Source of the DNA: Mycobacterium sp.
GTDB lineage: Bacteria > Actinomycetota > Actinomycetes > Mycobacteriales > Mycobacteriaceae
Assembly: GCA_018500005.2 (NCBI GenBank)
Contig: JAHBAP020000028.1
Coordinates: forward strand, 1-5,383
Length of the DNA stretch: 5,383 bases
Reading direction: 5' to 3'
In this document: positions 1 to 5,383 of the stretch, in pieces
Layout of the letters: each line of letters starts with the position of its first letter
Position numbering within the stretch: the stretch's first letter is position 1
Made by a program: the position numbers and the translations under genes
Notes under the pieces: model-generated
The model's input: only the letters and a program-made list of their open reading frames with translations
The model's database searches: none
What the model was told of the DNA's origin: nothing

Positions 1-125
1 CCCTTGAGGTCGTGGTCGCCGTGCCAGAGGCTCACCGCTTCGGCCCCGGCCAACCGGACTGCGCGGGCAGCGTCGACGTCGTCGAGGGTCCCTGGGAAGG
101 TGATGACCCCGACACGTGCGTTCAT
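1..125 (-). CDS. purQ: Phosphoribosylformylglycinamidine synthase, glutaminase subunit PurQ (5' end only)
   Basis: PurQ hydrolyses glutamine and passes ammonia to PurL, so that the PurS/PurQ/PurL complex converts FGAR to FGAM in cytosolic purine synthesis. Only about the first 41 codons are present; the gene runs off the left edge. The visible N-terminus includes [19 protein letters not shown] followed by an SLWHGD segment. This is the first beta strand and loop of a class I glutamine amidotransferase and agrees closely with mycobacterial PurQ as I recall it. The catalytic Cys, His and Glu lie outside the window. I chose the ATG at 125-123 because it gives the usual PurQ N-terminus and follows GAAGG at 140-136. 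An in-frame ATG at 161-159 overlaps the purS stop as ATGA and would add 12 unconserved residues, so it is less likely. The gene is in operon order directly after purS, 32 bp downstream. Confidence 0.93.
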   Translation of the reverse strand, partial: MNARVGVITFPGTLDDVDAARAVRLAGAEAVSLWHGDHDLK

Positions 126-157
126 GCGCGGTCCGCCTTCGGCTTCTCGCTCTCCGG

Positions 158-397
158 TCATGCCGGATCCCGGGTGACGGCCCAGTCTTCGATGACGGTG
201 TTGGCCAACAGCGATTCGGCGATCTCGGCGAGTTCGTCGTCGGTCACCGTGTCGTCGACTTCCAACTCGAAGCGCTTACCCTGTCGAACCTGCGAGACGC
301 CGGGGTGGCCCAGCCTGCCGAGCGCTCCGACGATGGCCTGGCCTTGCGGATCGAGAATCTCCGCCTTCGGCATCACAGTCACAACTACCCGGGGCAC
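158..397 (-). CDS. purS: Phosphoribosylformylglycinamidine synthase subunit PurS
   Basis: PurS is the small structural subunit that bridges PurQ and PurL in the three-part FGAM synthetase and helps channel ammonia. The 79-residue product has the usual family length. It shows the family landmarks: an N-terminal strand ([16 protein letters not shown]), the [14 protein letters not shown] helix, the [11 protein letters not shown] strand and a C-terminal [13 protein letters not shown] segment. The start is GTG at 397-395, chosen because AAGGAG lies 5 nt upstream and the N-terminus then matches the mycobacterial protein. The stop at 160-158 is 32 bp before the preferred purQ start, so the two genes are almost certainly co-transcribed. 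The gap to the upstream secreted-protein gene is only 49 bp and holds a possible -10 element. No anomaly is seen. Confidence 0.95.
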   Translation of the reverse strand: MPRVVVTVMPKAEILDPQGQAIVGALGRLGHPGVSQVRQGKRFELEVDDTVTDDELAEIAESLLANTVIEDWAVTRDPA

Positions 398-402
398 ACA
401 GG

Positions 403-408
403 CTCCTT
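403..408 (-). promoter_or_regulatory. purS ribosome binding site
   Basis: AAGGAG on the minus strand with a 5-nt spacer to a GTG codon. It decides the non-ATG start of purS; the next nearby GTG (399-397) is in another frame. Confidence 0.8.
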
Positions 409-432
409 ATGTCGACGGTTGGTGCGTCGCTG

Positions 433-438
433 ATCCTA
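433..438 (-). promoter_or_regulatory. Possible -10 element for purS-purQ
   Basis: TAGGAT on the minus strand fits the mycobacterial TANNNT -10 pattern. It lies in the 49-bp gap between the secreted-protein gene and purS and would place a transcription start near 425-427, giving a leader of about 30 nt that includes the purS ribosome binding site. No recognisable -35 hexamer sits at the right distance, and a pattern this loose occurs by chance, so this is a weak candidate. Confidence 0.25.
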
Positions 439-446
439 CCGGCGGC

Positions 447-1127
447 TCAGGGACAGGAGCCGAGGGAGGCGGCGCACAGCGGCGCGCCAAGCGCGTCCAG
501 GACGGCGGTGTCTGTCACCGCGGGCCATGGCGTCCGGGCAGGCGCCTCCGACCACAGCGCGAGTTCGGTCACTGTGCTGTTGAAAGGGTCGGCCAACAGG
601 TACTCGTGCAGCACCACCGGACCACTGATGGCAACTGCCACCCGGTCAGGCTCGTTGACCACCAGCGAGGCGGAGGCGGTCGGGTTGGTCGATTGGCATG
701 CCTGCAGCGCAGTGACCGCGGCGCGCACCGCGTCCTGGGCCAGTTCACCGCCGCGCCAGGTCTCACCGGGCCAGTGCAGCACCTGGGCCTGCAGCTGCCA
801 CTGTCCAGCAGGATTGGACACCTGCGACCGTTCGGCGACGGCGTAACTTCGCGGGTCGCCGGGGGCCGCCCGCGTGCCGCAGAGTTCTTCAAAGCGGAAT
901 CGCGCCGGGCGGGCGGTGACCGCCAGACCTGCCAGGTGCGGCCAGGAGTAGACGGAGTCGAGCGGAATGGCCGACGGTGCGATCCACGCCGAGTCGGGGA
1001 TGCGGTTACAGGCGGGCGGACAGTTACCGGCCGGTTCGGCCGACGCCGGCGGCGCCCCGCTGACGGAGGATGCGATCGAGAAGCCGACACAGGAAGCCGC
1101 CACGATCGTCGTGAGGGCTATCCGCAT
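447..1127 (-). CDS. Secreted six-cysteine protein of unknown function
   Basis: I do not recognise the family. The 226-residue product starts with a Sec-type signal peptide: MR, a hydrophobic stretch over residues 4-22, then PPASA-EP, giving a likely cut after A30. The mature part has six cysteines (C36, C40, C83, C144, C218, C225), an even number that would suit three disulfides in an exported protein. It opens with a CPPACNRIPDSAW segment. There is no further membrane segment and no catalytic motif that I can name. The start at 1127-1125 is chosen because AGGAGG lies 6 nt upstream. An in-frame ATG at 1163 would add an arginine-rich stretch (RAHRRRR) without a good ribosome binding site. The gene stands directly upstream of purS on the same strand. 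M. tuberculosis has a conserved hypothetical gene (Rv0787) in that place as I recall, but homology to it is untested. Confidence 0.85.
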   Translation of the reverse strand: MRIALTTIVAASCVGFSIASSVSGAPPASAEPAGNCPPACNRIPDSAWIAPSAIPLDSVYSWPHLAGLAVTARPARFRFEELCGTRAAPGDPRSYAVAERSQVSNPAGQWQLQAQVLHWPGETWRGGELAQDAVRAAVTALQACQSTNPTASASLVVNEPDRVAVAISGPVVLHEYLLADPFNSTVTELALWSEAPARTPWPAVTDTAVLDALGAPLCAASLGSCP

Positions 1128-1133
1128 CCGCCG

Positions 1134-1139
1134 CCTCCT
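1134..1139 (-). promoter_or_regulatory. Ribosome binding site deciding the secreted-protein start
   Basis: Perfect AGGAGG on the minus strand, 6 nt before the ATG at 1127-1125. It favours this start over the ATG at 1163-1161, which lies upstream of the site. Confidence 0.82.
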
Positions 1140-1152
1140 GTGAGCGCGCACA

Positions 1153-1158
1153 ATCGTA
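1153..1158 (-). promoter_or_regulatory. Possible -10 element for the secreted-protein gene
   Basis: TACGAT on the minus strand fits TANNNT. A start of transcription about 7 nt downstream (near 1145-1147) would give a short leader of roughly 20 nt holding just the AGGAGG and the ATG at 1127. Any -35 region would lie inside the first codons of the divergent hydrolase gene. No clear -35 hexamer is visible. The geometry supports it, but the motif is short. Confidence 0.35.
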
Positions 1159-1161
1159 AGC

Positions 1162-1806
1162 ATGGAATTGACGCATTTCGGTCATTCGTGTCTGCTCGCG
1201 GACTTCGGTGTCGGGCGACTGTTGTTCGATCCCGGCACCTTCTCGCACGGTTTCGAGGGCATCACCGGCCTCTCGGCGATCCTGATCACCCATCAGCATC
1301 CCGATCACGCCGACCCGAGTCGTCTGCCCGCACTGGTGGAGGCCAACCCTCAGGCGGCCCTTTACGCCGACCCGCAGACCGCCGCGCAACTCGGCGGGGA
1401 CTGGAAGGCGGTGCACGTAGGCGACGAGCTGACCACGGCGGGTCTGAGCATCCGTGGTGTCGGCGGTCGGCACGCGGTGATCCATCCGGAGATCCCGGTG
1501 ATCGACAACATCTCCTACCTGATCGGGGATTCCGAGCATCCGGCGAAGCTCATGCATCCCGGCGACGCGTTGTTCGTTCCCGGTGAACCGGTCGAGGTGC
1601 TGGCCACCCCGGCCGCCGCGCCGTGGATGAAGATCTCCGAGGCGGTCGACTATCTGCGTGCGGTCGCGCCCCGGCACGCAGTACCGATCCACCAGGGCAT
1701 CATCGCCCCACCCGCGCTCCCGATCTTCTACGGTCGGCTCACAGAGATGTGCGACACCGACTTCCGTGTGCTGCCCGCGGAGAACTCGGTACGGTTCTCA
1801 CGATGA
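1162..1806 (+). CDS. Metallo-beta-lactamase-fold hydrolase (UlaG/UPF0173-like)
   Basis: This is a probable cytosolic metal-dependent hydrolase of 214 residues. The N-terminus MELTHFGHSCLL followed by LLFDPG (residues 20-25) is typical of small single-domain members of the fold. The metal motif H44-x-H46-x-D48-H49 is intact (THQHPDH). Later candidate ligands are H104 (GGRH), D135 (HPGDAL) and H177 (PIHQG), so the site looks complete. There is no signal peptide. The closest broad group I can suggest is the UlaG-like lactonase or UPF0173 hydrolase group; the substrate cannot be told, and beta-lactam resistance is not implied. The ATG at 1162 is fixed by the conserved N-terminus although no Shine-Dalgarno sequence precedes it, so translation may start from a very short leader. 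The stop overlaps the SDR start (ATGA at 1803-1806), so the two are translationally coupled. Confidence 0.92.
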   Translation: MELTHFGHSCLLADFGVGRLLFDPGTFSHGFEGITGLSAILITHQHPDHADPSRLPALVEANPQAALYADPQTAAQLGGDWKAVHVGDELTTAGLSIRGVGGRHAVIHPEIPVIDNISYLIGDSEHPAKLMHPGDALFVPGEPVEVLATPAAAPWMKISEAVDYLRAVAPRHAVPIHQGIIAPPALPIFYGRLTEMCDTDFRVLPAENSVRFSR

Positions 1807-2603
1807 GCGCGGCGGATTTGGAACGGCTGTTCGGGCTGGGCGGCAAGACCGCACTGGTCACCGGCGGCACCCGGGGTATCGGCTTGATGATCGCCCGCGG
1901 CCTGTTGCAGGCCGGGGCATCGGTTGTGGTCAGTTCCCGCAAGGCGGACGCCTGCGAGCAGGCCGTCGCGGCACTGTCGGAATTCGGCGAGGTGCGTGGG
2001 GTGCCCGCCGACCTCGCCCGCCAGGACGAGTGCAAGCGCCTTGCCGCCGAGGTACTCAGCGGGACCGATTCGCTGGACATTCTGGTGAACAATGCCGGAG
2101 CCACCTGGGGTGAGCCACTGGACAGTTTTCCCGCCGCGGCGTGGGATCGGGTACTCGACCTCAACGTGAAATCCCCGTTCTGGATGGCGCAGGAACTGCT
2201 GCCCGCACTGCGCGAAGCCGGCAGCCAGGACGACCCTGCCCGAATCATCAACATCGGCAGCATCGACGGTATCCACGTCAGCCCGATGCCGACCTATTCC
2301 TATTCGGCCAGCAAGGCGGCGTTGCACCAGCTCACCCGGGTACTGGCCAAAGAGCTTGGGCCGCAGCACATCACCGTCAACGCGATCGCGCCGGGACCGT
2401 TCCCTTCGAAGATGATGGCCGCCACCCTGGAAGCGTTCGGCGAGGCGATAGCCGATGCGGCCCCACTGCGCCGCATCGGCCGCGACGACGATATGGCCGG
2501 AATCGCGATCTTTCTGGCCAGCCGGGCCGGGTCCTACCTCAACGGAGCAGTCATCCCCGTTGACGGCGGCATCGCGACCACGGCGAGTGGTACCGCTCGC
2601 TAG
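1803..2603 (+). CDS. RhlG-like short-chain dehydrogenase/reductase, probably NADP(H)-dependent
   Basis: This is a classical SDR oxidoreductase of 266 residues with all family marks: cofactor loop TGGTRGIG (20-27), NNAG (96-99), catalytic N121, S153, Y167 and K171 (YSASK), and the C-terminal IPVDGG. R46 and K47 at the end of strand 2 suggest NADP(H). The order RIINIG...S, KAALHQLTRVLAKEL, IAPGPFPSKM and SYLNGAVIPVDGG resembles Pseudomonas RhlG, a beta-ketoacyl reductase, as I remember it. A 3-oxoacyl or similar keto substrate is therefore possible, but SDR substrates are not readable from sequence. The ATG at 1803 overlaps the hydrolase stop and gives the expected short lead before the cofactor loop. 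The only GGAG nearby (1779-1782) is 20 nt away, so expression probably depends on coupling. The TAG stop shares CTAG with the convergent ptrB stop. Confidence 0.94.
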   Translation: MSAADLERLFGLGGKTALVTGGTRGIGLMIARGLLQAGASVVVSSRKADACEQAVAALSEFGEVRGVPADLARQDECKRLAAEVLSGTDSLDILVNNAGATWGEPLDSFPAAAWDRVLDLNVKSPFWMAQELLPALREAGSQDDPARIINIGSIDGIHVSPMPTYSYSASKAALHQLTRVLAKELGPQHITVNAIAPGPFPSKMMAATLEAFGEAIADAAPLRRIGRDDDMAGIAIFLASRAGSYLNGAVIPVDGGIATTASGTAR

Positions 2604-4738
2604 CTTCCGGCAGCGGCCTTGCCGAATCGGTCGGGATCGGCGGTGGCTAGCAGCCACGCGAACTGAAACGCCGTCTCCTTCCAACGTTCGTAGCGGCCAC
2701 TGATACCGCCGTGGCCGGCCGCCATCTGGGTGCGAAGCAGCACCGGATTGGTATCGGTCTTGGTATGCCTGAGTGCGGCAACCCATTTGGCCGGTTCGAC
2801 GTAGAGAACCCGGGTGTCGTTGAGCGAGGTCATCGCCAGGATCGCCGGGTAGTCCTTTGCTTCGACGTTCTCGTACGGGGAATAGGACTTCATGTAGAAG
2901 TAGATGTCGCTGTTCTCCAGCGGATTGCCCCATTCGTCCCATTCGGTCACCGTCAATGGCAGTGAGGGATCCAGGATCGTGGTGAGCGGATCCACGAAGG
3001 GCACCTGGGCAAGGATGCCGGCGAAGAGCTCCGGCGCCATATTGGCCACCGCCCCCATAAGCAGGCCGCCCGCGCTGCCCCCGAGCGCTACCAGGTTTCG
3101 GGGCTGGGTCAGGCCGGTGTCGACCAAATGCCTTCCGGCGGAGATGAAATCGGTGAAAGTGTTCTTCTTCTCCAGCAGTTTGCCGCGCTCATACCAGAGC
3201 CTTCCCATCTCGCCACCGCCGCGGATGTGGGCAATGGCGAACACCATTCCGCGATCCAACAGCGACAGCCGGGCGATGGAGAATCCCGGATCTTCACTTG
3301 ACTCGTAGGCCCCGTATCCGTAAAGCACTGTGGGAGCCGGGAATTCGGTGTCCTTGCGGTAAATCAGCGAGATCGGGATCCGGGTACCGTCCTCGGCTAC
3401 CGCCCAGTCGCGGCGTTCCACGTACTCCTCGCGCCGGTAGTCCCCGAGGACCGGCTGCTCGCGCAGCAGGGTCCGCTTCCCAGTCGTCAGATCGATGTCG
3501 TAGATCCGCACCGGGGTCAGGAACGAGGTGGCGGCGACCCGCAGGCGGGGGGCGTCCCAGTTCGGGTTTCCGCCCAGCCCGCAGGCCATCAGTTCGGAGT
3601 CGAAGGTGATGTCCGCGGGGGTGCCGTAGCCCTCGGCGTCGATCGGCCACAGCTGCAGACCGGGCAGCGCCTCACGCCGGAAGTGCACGATGAGGTGGCG
3701 GGCAAAGGTCTCGACCCCCTCGATGCGCACGTCATCGCGCGCCGGAATGAGGGTTCGCTGGGCGGTGGGATCGGACACCGGCGCCTCGACGAGGGTGAAG
3801 TTCGGCGCTCCGTCGTTGTGCAGAATCAGGAAGCGGTCCTCACCGTCGACGACGGCGTGGTCGACGGTGTACTCGACGCCGTCGCGGCGGGGCAGGACCA
3901 CGGTGAACTCGGCCTGCGGGTCAGAGGCGTCGGCGACCCGGACCTCGGAGGTGATCGCCGACCCGACACCGATCACGATGAAGGCGTCGCTTCGGGTGCG
4001 GCCGACCCCCACCCAGAACCGTTCGTCCGGCTCGTTGAACACCTGCTCGTCATGGCCGGTGTGGCCCAGTCGATGGCGCCACACGGTGTCGGGACGCCAG
4101 GCCTCGTCGACGGTGGTGTAGTAAACGCAGGCACTGTCGGTCGCCCAGGTGACACCGGCGGCGATACCTATGATGTGGTCCGGGTACAACTCACCGGTCC
4201 GTAAGTCCTTGAATCTCAGGGTGTATCGCTCATCGCCGATGGTATCGGCGGAGAAGGCAAGGATATTGCCGTCCGGGCTGACGCTTCCGGCGCCGATCGC
4301 GAAATAGTCGTGCCCTTCGGCTTCGATGTTCTCGTCGATCAGGATCTCTTCGCCAGGAATGTCGGTGTGCTCGTCGAGAGCGGGCGGGTCCCAGTCGTCG
4401 GGACCGGAAATCGGGCATCGGCAGTGCACGCCGTACTGCTTGCCCTCGAAGCTGCGGCCGTAGTACCACCAGTCGCCGCGCCGCAGGGGAACCGACAGGT
4501 CGGTCTCCTTGGTGCGGGACTTGATCTCGTCGAAGATCTTCTGCCGCAACGGCTCCTGATATGCCGTCTCCTCCTCGACGTGTGCGTTCTCGGCCTCGAG
4601 GTGCGCGATCACCTCGGGATCGGACTTCGCGCGCAGCCATTCGTACGGGTCGAGGAACAGGTCGTCGTGATGCAGTCGGGTGCTCTCGACACGTTTCGCG
4701 ACCGGAGCCGCGGAGACATCGGACTTGGGCGCGCTCAT
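2600..4738 (-). CDS. ptrB: Oligopeptidase B (S9A prolyl oligopeptidase family serine peptidase)
   Basis: Oligopeptidase B is a cytosolic serine peptidase that cuts short peptides after Arg or Lys; size limits come from a beta-propeller covering the active site. The 712-residue protein has the usual family length. Residues 25-75 contain the N-terminal [11 protein letters not shown] segment, about 80-420 form the propeller region, and about 440-700 form the alpha/beta-hydrolase domain. The triad is S555 (GGSAGG), D641 (NDTRV) and H676 (AGHGG), spaced as in the E. coli enzyme. E599 and D601 (TEWDEWGNP) fall at the two acidic S1 positions recalled for enterobacterial OpdB (E576, E578), with Asp in the second. 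There is no signal peptide. The ATG at 4738 overlaps the purC stop as ATGA and follows GGAG (4749-4746) by 7 nt; an upstream in-frame extension to 4870 is shadow sequence inside purC. The frame is unbroken, unlike M. tuberculosis ptrBa/ptrBb. Confidence 0.96.
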   Translation of the reverse strand: MSAPKSDVSAAPVAKRVESTRLHHDDLFLDPYEWLRAKSDPEVIAHLEAENAHVEEETAYQEPLRQKIFDEIKSRTKETDLSVPLRRGDWWYYGRSFEGKQYGVHCRCPISGPDDWDPPALDEHTDIPGEEILIDENIEAEGHDYFAIGAGSVSPDGNILAFSADTIGDERYTLRFKDLRTGELYPDHIIGIAAGVTWATDSACVYYTTVDEAWRPDTVWRHRLGHTGHDEQVFNEPDERFWVGVGRTRSDAFIVIGVGSAITSEVRVADASDPQAEFTVVLPRRDGVEYTVDHAVVDGEDRFLILHNDGAPNFTLVEAPVSDPTAQRTLIPARDDVRIEGVETFARHLIVHFRREALPGLQLWPIDAEGYGTPADITFDSELMACGLGGNPNWDAPRLRVAATSFLTPVRIYDIDLTTGKRTLLREQPVLGDYRREEYVERRDWAVAEDGTRIPISLIYRKDTEFPAPTVLYGYGAYESSEDPGFSIARLSLLDRGMVFAIAHIRGGGEMGRLWYERGKLLEKKNTFTDFISAGRHLVDTGLTQPRNLVALGGSAGGLLMGAVANMAPELFAGILAQVPFVDPLTTILDPSLPLTVTEWDEWGNPLENSDIYFYMKSYSPYENVEAKDYPAILAMTSLNDTRVLYVEPAKWVAALRHTKTDTNPVLLRTQMAAGHGGISGRYERWKETAFQFAWLLATADPDRFGKAAAGS

Positions 4739-5383
4739 GCGTCGGCTCCGATCCAGTCGGCGAAGCTCAAGCCCGAAATACGTTCGTAGGCTTCGATGTA
4801 GCGGGCGCGGGTGGCGTCGATGATCTCGGCGGGCAGTGGCGGGGGCTGCTGTTCCCCGTGGCGATCCCAACCCGACTCCGGTCCGGTGAGCCAGTTGCGG
4901 ACGAACTGCTTGTCGAAGCTGGGCTGCACGGATCCCTCGGTATAGGTGTTAGCCGGCCAGTAGCGCGACGAGTCGGGGGTGAAGACCTCGTCGGCCAGCA
5001 GGAGTCTGCCGGTGTCGTCGGCGCCGAATTCGAACTTTGTGTCGGCGATGATGATCCCTTTCGTCAGGGCATGGTCGGCGGCGATCCGATAGGTCTGCAG
5101 TGTCAGGTCCCGCAACCGCTCGGCGCGATCGGTCCCCAGCAGCTCCACGACGCGCTGGAAGGAGATGTTCTCGTCGTGCGCGCCGAGTTCGGCCTTGGTG
5201 GCCGGGGTGAACAGCGGTTGGTCGAACTTGCTGGCCTCCACCAACCCGGTCGGCAGTTCGATACCGCACACCGCGCCGGTGCGCTGGTAGTCCAGCAGCC
5301 CCGATCCGGTGAGGTAGCCACGAGCGACGCATTCCACGGGCATCATGTCCAGCCGGCGCACCACCAGGGCGCGGCCCAGGACC
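4735..5383 (-). CDS. purC: Phosphoribosylaminoimidazole-succinocarboxamide synthase PurC (3' part)
   Basis: PurC (SAICAR synthetase) joins aspartate to CAIR with ATP in cytosolic purine synthesis. The gene enters from the right edge; about 215 C-terminal codons are visible out of roughly 297 in the mycobacterial protein, and frame is kept to the edge ([17 protein letters not shown]). Both family signatures are present: [15 protein letters not shown] and [42 protein letters not shown] and [11 protein letters not shown] are also typical of the nucleotide and substrate pocket. The C-terminus ([14 protein letters not shown]) matches the mycobacterial length. A GTG at 5364 is internal, not the start. 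The TGA at 4737-4735 overlaps the ptrB start, so the two genes form a transcription unit. The gene looks intact as far as it goes. Confidence 0.97.
   Translation of the reverse strand, partial: VLGRALVVRRLDMMPVECVARGYLTGSGLLDYQRTGAVCGIELPTGLVEASKFDQPLFTPATKAELGAHDENISFQRVVELLGTDRAERLRDLTLQTYRIAADHALTKGIIIADTKFEFGADDTGRLLLADEVFTPDSSRYWPANTYTEGSVQPSFDKQFVRNWLTGPESGWDRHGEQQPPPLPAEIIDATRARYIEAYERISGLSFADWIGADA
4746..4749 (-). promoter_or_regulatory. ptrB ribosome binding site within purC
   Basis: GGAG on the minus strand, 7 nt before the ptrB ATG at 4738 and inside the last purC codons. It supports that start over the longer in-frame extension. Confidence 0.6.

Noticed and set aside
1085..1095. 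Lipoprotein signal around C13 of the secreted protein
   Set aside because: The residues before C13 (AAS) lack the usual Leu/Val at -3, the hydrophobic region would be too short, and a good PPASA-E cleavage site follows later.
12..1586. 524-codon open frame on the plus strand
   Set aside because: It is antisense to purQ, purS and the secreted-protein gene and then out of frame with the hydrolase. Its product is low-complexity and rich in Arg/Gly/Ser with no domain; such long shadows are common in high-GC DNA.
1024..1692. 222-codon open frame on the minus strand opposite the hydrolase
   Set aside because: It is a shadow of the hydrolase gene, which has an intact HxHxDH site; no ribosome binding site or family resemblance.
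1162..1806. Beta-lactamase (antibiotic resistance) assignment
   Set aside because: The short UlaG/UPF0173-like form without a signal peptide and its metabolic SDR partner do not suggest a secreted beta-lactamase.
1728..2942. 404-codon open frame on the minus strand
   Set aside because: It is antisense to the SDR and overlaps ptrB in another frame. The product is Arg/Gly-rich and unrecognisable, while the SDR it opposes has a full catalytic motif set.
4739..4870. N-terminal extension of PtrB to 4870
   Set aside because: The extra 44 residues are Arg-rich, lie inside purC codons and have no family counterpart. The ATG at 4738 has GGAG at 7 nt and the usual N-terminus.
1..5383. Defence system, CRISPR array, mobile element or attachment site
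   Set aside because: No repeats, transposase, integrase, tRNA or defence-type proteins are visible; genes are tightly packed and similar in composition.

Overview
This is a high-GC window with actinobacterial coding style: GTG starts, four-base ATGA gene overlaps and AGGAGG-type ribosome binding sites. PurC, PurS and PurQ read like Mycobacterium proteins as I remember them, and purC followed by ptrB matches the M. tuberculosis order. The best guess is a Mycobacterium, probably a Mycolicibacterium-type environmental species. No database search was possible, so genus-level statements rest on recalled sequences and gene order.

Reading from the right on the minus strand, the first gene is the 3' part of purC (SAICAR synthetase, cut by the window edge). 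It is coupled by an ATGA overlap to a full-length oligopeptidase B gene, ptrB, about 2600-4738. On the opposite strand lies a compact two-gene unit at 1162-2603: a small metallo-beta-lactamase-fold hydrolase overlapping a RhlG-like short-chain dehydrogenase/reductase. The minus strand then resumes with a gene for a small secreted six-cysteine protein of unknown function (447-1127), then purS (158-397), then the start of purQ (125 to the left edge).

The purine genes supply PurS and PurQ, two parts of the three-part FGAM synthetase (the third, PurL, would be outside the window), and PurC, which acts later in the same pathway. The hydrolase/SDR pair has no evident purine role. It is wedged between ptrB and the secreted-protein gene with almost no spare DNA. 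Its left boundary has the hydrolase start codon 34 bp from the start of the divergent gene. Its right boundary has both convergent stop codons inside one CTAG.

There is no RNA gene, insertion sequence, CRISPR array or intergenic gap over 50 bp. The window is mostly ordinary housekeeping sequence. The points most worth checking are the embedded hydrolase/SDR pair, the intact ptrB (split in M. tuberculosis), and the uncharacterised secreted protein next to purS.
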